From contig NZ_JBFNEH010000016.1 of the NCBI RefSeq assembly GCF_040797425.1, positions 1 to 64,000 on the forward strand: 64,000 nucleotides of DNA, in the 5' to 3' direction. Positions within the stretch are counted from its first letter, which is position 1. Each line of letters starts with the position of its first letter. Below are positions 1 to 7,259 of the stretch, piece by piece. The notes under the pieces are model-generated. The model searched no databases. It saw nothing but the letters and a program-made list of their open reading frames with translations, and had not been told where the DNA came from. The position numbers and the translations under genes were made by a program. The DNA is from Symbiobacterium sp040797425. GTDB lineage: Bacteria > Bacillota > Sulfobacillia > Symbiobacteriales > Symbiobacteriaceae.

Positions 1-143
1 CCCGGGCGGCAGCCGCTCAACCCTGAAGGCACAGATTCGGGAACAGAACCGGATCGGTTCGGGCGCTTTCTGCGTCACAAAAGATGGTCGCTCCGCACGG
101 ACCGAGTTCGGACACCCTATTTCCGGGGCAAAGGAGGCAACGC

Positions 144-1529
144 ATGCGTCCGGGTTCACAGCGCGATTTCACGCGGGGCTCGATCCCGGGGCACATCCTG
201 ATGTTCTCGCTCCCGCTGTTCGCGGGCAACCTGCTGCAGATGCTCTACAACGTGGTTGACTCGGTCTGGGTCGGCCAGGTAATCGGCAAGCACGCGCTGG
301 GCGCCGTCACGGTCTCCCAGCCGCTCATTTTCGCCCTGATCTCGCTGGTGGTCGGCCTGACGATGGCCACCACCACCCTCGTGGGCCAGTACCGCGGGGC
401 CGGGCAGGAGGACCTGGTGCGGCGGACCATCGGCACCTCCCTTACCCTCCTCGCCGTGTTGGGGGCCGTCATGGGTCTGGTGGGCGTCGTGTTCCGCTAC
501 CCGCTGCTCCGGCTTATCGCCACCCCCGAGGAGATCATCCACGATTCGGCCGCCTACCTGGGCATCTTCATGGGCGGCATCCTGGTCCTCTTTCTTTACA
601 ACACCCTCGGGGCGATCCTGAGGGGTCTCGGCGACGCCAACACCCCGCTCATCGCCCTGGCGGTGGCCACGGGGCTCAACATCCTGCTGGACGGCGTCTT
701 CATCCTCGGCCTGGGGCCGGTGCCCCAAATGGGCGTTCCGGGCGTCGCCATCGCTACGGTGATCGCCCAGGGTGTGAGCGCCGTCTGGCTCCTGCGCTGG
801 ATGCTCCGAAAGAGCGACCTGATCGCGCTGAGCCGCGACTACTTCCGGGTTGACTGGAACCTGGCCGGCCGGATCTTCCGCATCGGCCTGCCCGCCGGGC
901 TGCAGCAGGCGGTGGTCTCCTTCGGCATGGTCACGGTGACCGCCCTGATCAACAGCTTCGGACCGGACGTGGTGGCCGCCTTCGGCGCGGCGCAGCGGCT
1001 GGACCAGGTTGCCTTCCTCCCCTCGATGTCGATGGGCCTCGCCGTCACCTCGGTAGTGGCGCAGAATCTGGGTGCGGGAAAGCTGGACCGGGTCTCTTCC
1101 GCGGTCAAATGGTGCGCCGGCCTGGGCGTGCTGATCACCAGCCTCGTCACCGTGGTCGCGGTGGTAAAGCCGACGCTCCTGATCGCCCTGTTCAACCGCG
1201 AGCCGGACGTGCTGGCCGCCGGCAGCCTCTACCTGCGCATCAACGGCTGGAGCTACATCTTCTTCGCCCTGATCTTCGTGCTGGGCGGCGTGATGCGGGG
1301 CGCCGGCGACACGATGGCCACCCTGGTGATGACCATCATCGGCCTGTGGGTGGTGCGGGTGCCCGCCGCCTACCTGCTGGCGGCACGCATGGGCCCGGCC
1401 GGCATCTGGATGGGCATCCTCATCTCGGCGGTGGCCAGTTTCCTGCTCCACCTGGGCTACTACGCCACGGGCCGCTGGAAGCGCAAGGTGGCGCTGCCGC
1501 AGTCGGCCCCCGCGGGCGGGGAGACATAA
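144..1529 (+). CDS. MATE family efflux transporter
   Basis: Multidrug/toxin exporter of the MATE family, 461 residues with about 12 hydrophobic segments, the usual family length. It would sit in the cytoplasmic membrane and use an ion gradient to expel cations or drugs. The body starts with the typical GSIPGHILMFSLPLF stretch, and the pattern of two six-helix halves is visible (second half from about residue 230). An upstream in-frame ATG at 84 exists, but AAGGAGG at 131-137 sits 6 bases before the ATG at 144, so 144 is chosen. The gene stands alone and is closed by a perfect hairpin. Substrate cannot be told from sequence. Confidence 0.93.
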   Translation: MRPGSQRDFTRGSIPGHILMFSLPLFAGNLLQMLYNVVDSVWVGQVIGKHALGAVTVSQPLIFALISLVVGLTMATTTLVGQYRGAGQEDLVRRTIGTSLTLLAVLGAVMGLVGVVFRYPLLRLIATPEEIIHDSAAYLGIFMGGILVLFLYNTLGAILRGLGDANTPLIALAVATGLNILLDGVFILGLGPVPQMGVPGVAIATVIAQGVSAVWLLRWMLRKSDLIALSRDYFRVDWNLAGRIFRIGLPAGLQQAVVSFGMVTVTALINSFGPDVVAAFGAAQRLDQVAFLPSMSMGLAVTSVVAQNLGAGKLDRVSSAVKWCAGLGVLITSLVTVVAVVKPTLLIALFNREPDVLAAGSLYLRINGWSYIFFALIFVLGGVMRGAGDTMATLVMTIIGLWVVRVPAAYLLAARMGPAGIWMGILISAVASFLLHLGYYATGRWKRKVALPQSAPAGGET

Positions 1530-1534
1530 GCAAG

Positions 1535-1586
1535 GGCCATCGAGCCCCGGGAGCACGGCCCCCGGGGCTCGATGGCCTCCTTGTTT
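1535..1586. terminator. Bidirectional intrinsic terminator
   Basis: Perfect 17-bp stem (1535-1551 pairs with 1561-1577) with a 9-base loop, followed by TCCTTGTTTCC. It lies between the convergent MATE gene and the DUF4013 gene and could serve both. Confidence 0.8.
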
Positions 1587-1591
1587 CCGCA

Positions 1592-2350
1592 TCACAGCCG
1601 CGGCCGGACCTCCGTCTCGAACCGTTCGCTGAGGAAGTAGTACAGCAGCGGCTGGCCGAGGATGACGACCGCGAGCCAGCCCAGCACGGGAATCCAGCCG
1701 ATCAGGCCGAAGGCGATGAGGAAGAGTACGAAGATCCCGGCGCCCAGCAGCGCCTCACCGATGTGCGAGCGGATGATCCGGAATCCCGTGCCGATGGCCA
1801 GACCCACGGAGTAGTCATCCTGAATGGTCAGGTAGGCGGGGTACAGCATGAGGGTCACCGCGGCGGTGGGCATCCAGACGACCCAGACGAGCCACCCGAG
1901 CACCGGAATGAACAAGAGGATAGAGCTCAACGGTATGATGATGACATCGAAAATCAGGCCAATGAGAATCATCCGGCCAAAATACCGGGTGGCATACGAC
2001 CAGAAGGTGCTCAGGTTCACCCCTTCGCCCCGACGGTAGGCCACGACCGAACCGACCAGTCCGGCGTTGGTCAACCCGTGGACGACGAGTCCAACGATGG
2101 CAATCGCCGCGATGAACCCAAACGCCCCGGTCACGGCTGCGGTTTTCGGGAAGACATAGCCGACGGGGTTCAAGCGCATGGGACTCATGGACTCGCGAAT
2201 CAGATTCGAGATGCTCGGCCCGAGCCCCACCAGCGCCAGAACCATCCCGACGGCGGCACCCACCAGCTGGATGAGCAGCGCCCCGAATCCGGCCCAGGCA
2301 AACTGTTGCCAATCACGGAAGAACCGCTGAAATGTCCGTCCCAGGTCCAC
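1592..2350 (-). CDS. DUF4013-like integral membrane protein
   Basis: Hypothetical membrane protein of 252 residues with several long hydrophobic segments (about residues 20-45, 75-100, 120-160, 195-235). The overall pattern, with alternating Gly-rich helices and a QDDYSVGLAIGTGFRI loop, resembles DUF4013 proteins, whose function is unknown. The start is GTG at 2350 with GAGGAGG 7 bases upstream. It is convergent with the MATE gene and separated by about 100 bases from the deacetylase behind it. No function is claimed. Confidence 0.75.
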   Translation of the reverse strand: MDLGRTFQRFFRDWQQFAWAGFGALLIQLVGAAVGMVLALVGLGPSISNLIRESMSPMRLNPVGYVFPKTAAVTGAFGFIAAIAIVGLVVHGLTNAGLVGSVVAYRRGEGVNLSTFWSYATRYFGRMILIGLIFDVIIIPLSSILLFIPVLGWLVWVVWMPTAAVTLMLYPAYLTIQDDYSVGLAIGTGFRIIRSHIGEALLGAGIFVLFLIAFGLIGWIPVLGWLAVVILGQPLLYYFLSERFETEVRPRL

Positions 2351-2449
2351 CTCGTCGCCTCCTCATGCCAGAATCTGAGGATGGGTCACATCCGCCGAAA
2401 GCCATTACCCTGAAAAGTTACCCTTTAATGTTTTGTTCGTCCTGGCGTG

Positions 2450-3280
2450 CTATTCTTCCTGCTGCAACGCCAGAAGTTCCGAGAGCGTGACCAGCCGGAT
2501 TCCCCGCTCCTCCAGCTCCGGCAGAACCTCCCGCAAGGCTGCTGCCGTGCCCTCTCGCCCGATGCCCACGTGGCCGATGCCAATGGCGGCCCCGTGCTCC
2601 TCGGCCCAGTCGGCCAGCTTGCGCAGCTGGGCGATGGCGGCTTCCTTGCCCGCTTCGTGGTCGAGGAAGAGCGACCGCTGCATGCACGGCACGCCCATCG
2701 CCACCGCCGTGCGGGGCACGACGGTGTTCTCTGTCGTCATGCTATCCAACACGTATTTGCCGTGACGCTTGGCCACCTCCAGCACCGCCCGCACCACCCG
2801 CTCGTCCTGGGTCGCCACGGTGCCCATGTGGTTGTTCATTCCGCGCGCCTCCGGCACGGCCGCCAGCCACTCGGTCACCAGGCGCTGAATCTCCTCGTCG
2901 GTCTGGCGTGCTGAAATGGGCCGCCCCGCGTACCAGTCGGGGTTGACCTGCCCGGCGTCCATGGGCAGGTGCAGGATTACCTCGTGCCCGAGCGCGCTCA
3001 CCCGCCGCGCAAGGGCGCCGGCGTCCGGCCGGTCCGGGAAGACGGCGAACGTCAGCGGCCGGCCCAGGGCCAGCAGGTCATCCAGCCCCGGTGCGCCGGT
3101 GGTCAGGTCGTCGATGACGATGGCCAGCAGGGGCGGCTGCCCCGGAACCCGGGCGGCGTTGCAGAAGACCGACCCGTAGCTGTGGGAGGAGCCCATGGCC
3201 TCGATGGCAGCCGGCGCGGACCGCAGCGCCAGGGCGGCCATGAACATGAAGAAGATCCAGGCAATCTGGGCCTTGTGCAA
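2450..3280 (-). CDS. Divergent polysaccharide deacetylase family protein
   Basis: 276-residue secreted protein: an N-terminal hydrophobic segment (about residues 5-25) serves as signal or anchor, then a divergent polysaccharide deacetylase fold (PF04748, YibQ-like) from about residue 50. Recognisable elements are AIVIDDL near the start, GHEVILHLPMD, the MNNHMG motif and a C-terminal IGIGHVG. Homologues are thought to act on cell-envelope or spore polysaccharide, but the reaction is not established. The start is TTG at 3280; AAGGAGG ends 8 bases upstream. It is preceded by the flavin reductase gene and its hairpin. Confidence 0.85.
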   Translation of the reverse strand: MHKAQIAWIFFMFMAALALRSAPAAIEAMGSSHSYGSVFCNAARVPGQPPLLAIVIDDLTTGAPGLDDLLALGRPLTFAVFPDRPDAGALARRVSALGHEVILHLPMDAGQVNPDWYAGRPISARQTDEEIQRLVTEWLAAVPEARGMNNHMGTVATQDERVVRAVLEVAKRHGKYVLDSMTTENTVVPRTAVAMGVPCMQRSLFLDHEAGKEAAIAQLRKLADWAEEHGAAIGIGHVGIGREGTAAALREVLPELEERGIRLVTLSELLALQQEE

Positions 3281-3334
3281 GTCCTCCCCCTCCTTCCAAG
3301 GGAAGGCTTATGCACGGACGGGCCCTCTATGACA

Positions 3335-3366
3335 GGCGGGAGGCCCGCCCGATGCGGGCCTCCGCC
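3335..3366. other. Stem-loop upstream of the deacetylase gene
   Basis: GC-rich inverted repeat (arms about 3335-3348 and 3354-3366) in the leader region of the deacetylase gene. It lacks a T-run on either strand, so it may be an RNA hairpin in the 5' leader or a secondary terminator element. Confidence 0.3.
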
Positions 3367-3421
3367 CCTGCTGCAACGCCGGGGGAGTCCCCCGTGGGAG
3401 TATCGCCCCATGCATACAAGA

Positions 3422-3459
3422 GGGCTGTCCCGACGCAGATCGTCCTGCCGGGACAGCCC
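3422..3459 (-). terminator. Terminator-like hairpin after flavin reductase gene
   Basis: GGGCTGTCCCG (3422-3432) pairs perfectly with CGGGACAGCCC (3449-3459), 25 bases after the flavin reductase stop. The T-tract is weak. Confidence 0.55.
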
Positions 3460-3484
3460 GTAGAACCTGGCCGGCCGCAGCCGG

Positions 3485-3964
3485 TCAACCCCCGTAGAAC
3501 CAGCCGGTGTCCCACATCTCCAGCACCTTGGCATCCGGATCGTTCAGGTGCACCGCCACGACCTCGAGGACGAAGACCGTGTGGTCACCGCCGGGAACCG
3601 ACTGCACGACCTTCGCCTCGAACGCCGCCGGCACCCCCTCCAGAAGCGGAGCCCCGGTCTCGCCGGGCTTGAAGGGCACACCGTTCAGCGTGTTCCCTTC
3701 CAGCTTGGTCGGCCGGAAGAACGTCTCCGCCAGCCCCTTCTGATCGGCGCCGAGGATGTTCACCGCAACGGTCGCCCCCTGGCTGAGCAGGGCGTGCAGC
3801 CCGCTGTCGGCCTTCACGGCCATCATGACCAGCGGGGGCTGGAAGGAGGCCTGGGAGAGCCAGTTGACCGTCGCAGCGGCAGCCTCAGTGTCCTTCAGGG
3901 CGGTGGCCACATAGAGACCGTAGGTCAGCTTCCGCAATACCTGCTTCTTCACCTGGGGATCCAT
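3485..3964 (-). CDS. Flavin reductase family protein
   Basis: 159-residue FMN-binding split-barrel protein of the flavin reductase family. The N-terminal LRKLTYGLYVATA and the VNWLSQASFQPPLV core are typical: the family binds FMN in a small dimeric barrel and reduces free flavin or acts as an electron-transfer partner. The start is set at ATG 3964 because GGGAGG lies about 10 bases upstream; the ATG at 3982 overlaps that Shine-Dalgarno. Monocistronic, closed by a hairpin. Physiological partner unknown. Confidence 0.85.
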   Translation of the reverse strand: MDPQVKKQVLRKLTYGLYVATALKDTEAAAATVNWLSQASFQPPLVMMAVKADSGLHALLSQGATVAVNILGADQKGLAETFFRPTKLEGNTLNGVPFKPGETGAPLLEGVPAAFEAKVVQSVPGGDHTVFVLEVVAVHLNDPDAKVLEMWDTGWFYGG

Positions 3965-4165
3965 ATCGAACCAACCTCCCATGATTCCGTGCTCTCTTTA
4001 ACATAGTCGTTCCCTAACTTAAGCGAGGTACGGAACGACCGTGCCCCCTGTCAACCCGCCCGGGAGATGAGAAGGAAGGCAGCCGCAGGCCGGGTCAGGC
4101 ACATACCCGCAGACTGAATCACCCAGACTAGCCGTGGAACCCATCACGCCGTAGGAGGATGCACT

Positions 4166-4912
4166 GTGCCAGAGAAACTGCAGCTTCCCCACACCCCGGC
4201 CGGGCAACTCACCGCGACCATGACCAACCTGGCCAACTTCCAGGGGCAGTTCAACATGGACAAGTCCGGCTACAACCCCAACATGCCCGGCCACGGCACG
4301 AACCACGACATGGTCACCCGCCAGCAGCCCCGCACCGTCAAGAAGGTGGGTGCCGGCATCGGGCTCCCCTATGAGGTCCGGCTCGAGATGGCCCTGCAGC
4401 TCGACGACCACCAGTGCGCGTTGAACGTGGCGCTGCACCAGTACCGCAAGCACCACTGGCTCACCGAGGGCGCCGAGGCCTTCCACAGCCTGCACCACCT
4501 GCTGGACGAGCACATTGAGAAGACCTCGAAGCACATCGACGAGATCGGCGAGCGCGTGGCCCGGCTCGGCGGCGTGCCCACGGCCCACCCGGTGACCCAG
4601 CACGAGCTCTCGTACATCAAGCACGAGGTCGAGGGCAGGCACTCGATACGCGACTTCCTGCGCAACGACCTGGAACACGAGCTGAAGATCCAGGAGATGC
4701 TGCGCAAGACGATCCGCCGCGCACACGAGCTGGGTGACTTCGGCACGGTGGAGGTGCTGGAGGACATCCTGGTCGAGCGGGAGGACCTGGGCTACCATCT
4801 CTACAGCGTGCTGGAGGACGACACCCTGGTGCGCGGCATGACCCACCTGCTGGACGGGCAGGGTGACATGGCCGGCGACCGGCCGATGCCCCCCGACAGC
4901 AAGCTGCAGTGA
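4166..4912 (+). CDS. dps: Dps/ferritin-like DNA-protection protein with N-terminal extension
   Basis: 248-residue Dps-family protein; ordinary Dps is about 150-180 residues. The four-helix core (about residues 65-220) has the family signature: KHHW at 95-98, the SLHHLLDEH helix and IDEIGER at 124-130, followed by ARLGGVPTAHP. These residues build the inter-subunit ferroxidase site, where iron is oxidised with peroxide and stored, protecting DNA. The first about 65 residues are a Gly/Asn/Pro-rich tail with KK and H residues and may bind DNA; the C-terminus has a further short tail. GTG start at 4166, with TAGGAGG at 4152-4158. Usually induced by stress or starvation. Confidence 0.85.
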   Translation: MPEKLQLPHTPAGQLTATMTNLANFQGQFNMDKSGYNPNMPGHGTNHDMVTRQQPRTVKKVGAGIGLPYEVRLEMALQLDDHQCALNVALHQYRKHHWLTEGAEAFHSLHHLLDEHIEKTSKHIDEIGERVARLGGVPTAHPVTQHELSYIKHEVEGRHSIRDFLRNDLEHELKIQEMLRKTIRRAHELGDFGTVEVLEDILVEREDLGYHLYSVLEDDTLVRGMTHLLDGQGDMAGDRPMPPDSKLQ

Positions 4913-4940
4913 CCCGCTCTGCACGGGCGACATGACCCGC

Positions 4941-4982
4941 AGGCCGGCGGCGCCCCATCGTTTCGAGGGGGCCGCCGGCCTT
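4941..4982 (+). terminator. Terminator-like hairpin after dps
   Basis: Long GC-rich inverted repeat: 4941-4956 pairs with 4967-4982, 28 bases after the dps stop. No strong T-run. Confidence 0.55.
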
Positions 4983-5007
4983 GCGCTGGCGATGTCCGCG
5001 TTCAGGG

Positions 5008-5036
5008 TTGACCATCCGGCCGAATCGTAGTATGAT
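5008..5036 (+). promoter_or_regulatory. Sigma-A promoter for candidate small RNA
   Basis: TTGACC (5008-5013), 17-base spacer, TATGAT (5031-5036). No open frame follows; instead two hairpins and a terminator are found within 90 bases. Confidence 0.65.
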
Positions 5037-5042
5037 GACCTC

Positions 5043-5124
5043 AGAATCGTTATGTCCAACCGAGCATAACGAACAGCGAGCGAGCACCCCCTGCCACCCC
5101 CGGGGGTGCTCACTCGTTGTTTCC
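5043..5124 (+). ncRNA. Candidate structured small RNA of about 80 nt
   Basis: Downstream of a near-consensus promoter. Hairpin 1 is CGTTATG (5048-5054) with CATAACG (5065-5071), loop of 10 bases. Hairpin 2 is a 15-bp stem with one mismatch (5077-5091 with 5102-5116), directly followed by TTGTTTCC, as in an intrinsic terminator. There is no ribosome-binding site or convincing start codon between promoter and terminator. It is unlike any RNA family I recognise. The second hairpin could also terminate gerQ on the other strand. Confidence 0.5.
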
Positions 5125-5173
5125 ATTTCGCTCGCCAGCGGCCTCTTCCTGGCCCCGCGTGGCTGCGGCGGCG

Positions 5174-5566
5174 CTACCGGCCGTAGATGTCCGGCGTGTA
5201 GCGCAGCGGCTCGTCGAACGTAAGGAAGTCGATGTTCACCATCAGGATCACGTAGCGCTGCCCCGTCTCGGGGTCGCTGAGCACTACGTGATCCCGGGCG
5301 GCATTTTCCACCTCGCCCCGGAACACCTTGGCGGCCCATTCCGGGTTGTTGTCGTTGGTGGTGTAAATCGTGGCCATCTTGCCGCGGTTGAGCCGCAGGA
5401 TGTTCTCGAGGTAGCTCTGCTCCTCCGGAACCGCCACCTGTCCGCCGTAGACCGGGCCCATCAGTGGCTGCGCCGGACCCATCATAAAGGGCATCCCGGG
5501 CCAGCCCCACTTGCCATAGGGCGTCGGCATCTGGCCCATCTGCCCCATCCCGCCCATCGGCATCAT
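5174..5566 (-). CDS. gerQ: Spore coat protein GerQ
   Basis: 130-residue homologue of GerQ (YwdL), a spore coat/inner-coat protein needed for CwlJ localisation and cross-linked by transglutaminase in Bacillus. The N-terminal about 40 residues are Met/Gly/Pro-rich; the conserved core runs from EQSYLENILRLNRGK through NPEWAAKVFRGE, AARDHVVLSDPETG and ends in FDEPLRYTPDIYGR. It lies 24 bases behind cwlJ on the same strand, fitting the known functional pair. It would be made in the mother cell during sporulation. The ATG at 5566 is used; another ATG follows immediately. Confidence 0.88.
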   Translation of the reverse strand: MMPMGGMGQMGQMPTPYGKWGWPGMPFMMGPAQPLMGPVYGGQVAVPEEQSYLENILRLNRGKMATIYTTNDNNPEWAAKVFRGEVENAARDHVVLSDPETGQRYVILMVNIDFLTFDEPLRYTPDIYGR

Positions 5567-5590
5567 CCCGCTCAGGGCAATCCACCTCGC

Positions 5591-6034
5591 CTAGGAAAAG
5601 ACTCGTGGGCACTGTTGTGCATCCGCCAGGTAGAAGCAGTGGTTCTTGTACTGACCGGCCAGGGGCCTCCCCCACCAGCTGGAAGGGCACTGCTGGCCGG
5701 GTGGCCGGTGGAACCAGAGGGCGAAGGTCGCCGGGTGCTGCCGTTCGCCCCGGGCGTTCCGCTCGGCCAGACGGATGTCGCGCTCACGGGCACCCTGCCA
5801 GAAGTAGGGCTTGCACACCGCCTCAAAACCGGTTCGGCACTGCGTCGCCAGGTCGCGGTTGATGATGTCCTGGACGGAGCGGAGATCCCGGAACTCCCCA
5901 CAGTTGGCGTAGACGCGGTTGGTGATCACGTTGCCCACCATGAGCATGCCGAGGTCGCCCTCGCCCTCGGCCTCCGCCCGCATCAGGCGCGCCATCAGTT
6001 CCAGGTCCGCCCGATTGGTTCTGATGCGGCCTAT
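5591..6034 (-). CDS. cwlJ: Spore cortex-lytic cell wall hydrolase CwlJ (apparent ATA start)
   Basis: SleB/CwlJ-type hydrolase that degrades spore cortex peptidoglycan during germination. ARLMRAEAEGEG, MLMVGNVITNRV and the C-terminal HCFYLADAQQC are typical; the catalytic Glu is in the RAEAEGEG segment. An internal ATG at 5995 would remove about 13 conserved residues and has no ribosome-binding site. Reading upstream in frame, AGGAGG followed by a short spacer leads to ATA at 6032-6034, and the 14 codons between it and ARLMR match the usual CwlJ N-terminus in length. No ATG, GTG or TTG is available there. Paired with gerQ. A CATACCAT motif (6069-6076) resembles a sigma-E -10 element. Confidence 0.85.
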   Translation of the reverse strand: MGRIRTNRADLELMARLMRAEAEGEGDLGMLMVGNVITNRVYANCGEFRDLRSVQDIINRDLATQCRTGFEAVCKPYFWQGARERDIRLAERNARGERQHPATFALWFHRPPGQQCPSSWWGRPLAGQYKNHCFYLADAQQCPRVFS

Positions 6035-6119
6035 GGTGTACCCCTCCTCTGCCTGGGCGTGTGTGTTTTATGGTATGCGGGCAGCGCTGTGCGGGGTGAG
6101 TGGCACGGGGCTACGGGAC

Positions 6120-6956
6120 CTATCGAGGCCCACCGTGGCCAGGTGTGGCGACCGGCTTGCGGAACTCCAGACAGTACAGACGCCCCCCGGCCGGATAGGT
6201 GACCCTCACCTCCGTCATCCCGGGCGGTATGCAGTCGACTGGAGCATCGATCGGTCCCCGGCGGCCCTTGAAGAACCTCTGCGCGAACGGGAGCTGTTCC
6301 CCCAGTGCGGCTACCCGCTCCGTCTCATCGATGACCACGATCTTCGTGCCGGGTTTCGCCACGCGGGCCATCTCCGCCATGGCCTTCGCCTTGTCGTTGA
6401 AGAAGTTGATCCCGCCAACGTGAAACACCACATCGAAGGATGCGTCCCTGAATGGCAGGTGTTCCGCCTCGCCCTGGACCAGCCTCACCCTGAACCCGTA
6501 GCGCGCCTGATTGGCCACTCACTGCTGCAGCTGCCCCCAGGAGATGTCGAGGCCATAGTATTCGGCATCGCTCCTGAGGAAGCGCAGGTTGCCGCCGGTC
6601 CCCACGGAGACTTCGAGTACAGCATCACCCGGGCGAACCAGGATGTTCCTCAGGTATTCGGTTCTGCACCTGGCTTCGCCGCCAAAGAACCAGTACACGA
6701 GTCGCTGCACAGGATCATAGAACGGCGCGAATGAGTCATACAGGCGCTGGTATCTCCGATTTGGCCCCTGCACCTGGTTCTCCTGAAGGAAGACGGGAAT
6801 CCCATTTCGAATGACAAAGCGACTCCCATCACCGCTGCAAAGGAACGGAGTGTTGTCCTCCCCGACCTGGACGGTGAGGGGCGCATGCGTGAACGGATCG
6901 CACAGTTTCTCCAGGAACCTGGGGTCTATGCCCTGCGTCCTCGGTGTCGGCTCCAT
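6120..6956 (-). pseudogene. SAM-dependent methyltransferase interrupted by in-frame TGA
   Basis: One class I methyltransferase reading frame of about 278 codons, cut by TGA at 6519-6521. The 5' part (6956-6522) has a Trm112-like start (FLEKLCDPFTHAPL), the SVGTGGNLRFL SAM-binding loop and YGLDIS; the 3' part (6518-6120) continues in the same frame with QGEAEHLPFRDASFDVVFHVGG, ending in RLYCLEFRKP. The stop falls in the helix after motif II (GQLQQ-stop-VANQARYGF), where relatives have any residue, often Cys or Arg. GTG follows directly but has no ribosome-binding site. Likely a recent nonsense mutation or a base error. The ATG at 6956 has GGGAGG upstream. Confidence 0.8.
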
Positions 6957-6990
6957 GATCGGCCTCCCTTCGCATGCGAATCTGTCGAAA

Positions 6991-7018
6991 ATTATACTTT
7001 GATCGGGAGAGGCGTCAT
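6991..7018 (-). promoter_or_regulatory. Promoter of the methyltransferase gene
   Basis: On the minus strand, ATGACG (7018-7013), 16-base spacer, and a perfect TATAAT (6996-6991), about 35 bases before the ATG. Confidence 0.6.
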
Positions 7019-7259
7019 CGTCCCGCAGTGTCTGCCGGACATCGTACCGGGGTACGACCGCCCCCCGCGTCTGCCGCTTCCCATCGCGCCCCGGACCTCA
7101 TTCCCACGGCACGGGCCACGAATGCCGAAGGCGTGCTCCGGGACCGCAACGCGGGTGACGGATCGATAGCTCGCACGGCGGCACACAATAGAAAGATAAC
7201 GAGGAGCTGTTCCGCACTCACGGCGGTGCAGCTCAGGCATCGAAAGGAGGTCGATCCCC
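7019..7259. other. Intergenic region before the DUF255 gene
   Basis: GC-rich non-coding stretch. A promoter for the rightward gene must lie here or close by, but no convincing -35/-10 pair is seen. AAGGAGG at 7244-7250 ends it. Confidence 0.4.

Noticed and set aside
6519..6521. Selenocysteine at the TGA in the methyltransferase
   Set aside because: No SECIS-like hairpin is seen just downstream and the position is not a catalytic residue in the family.
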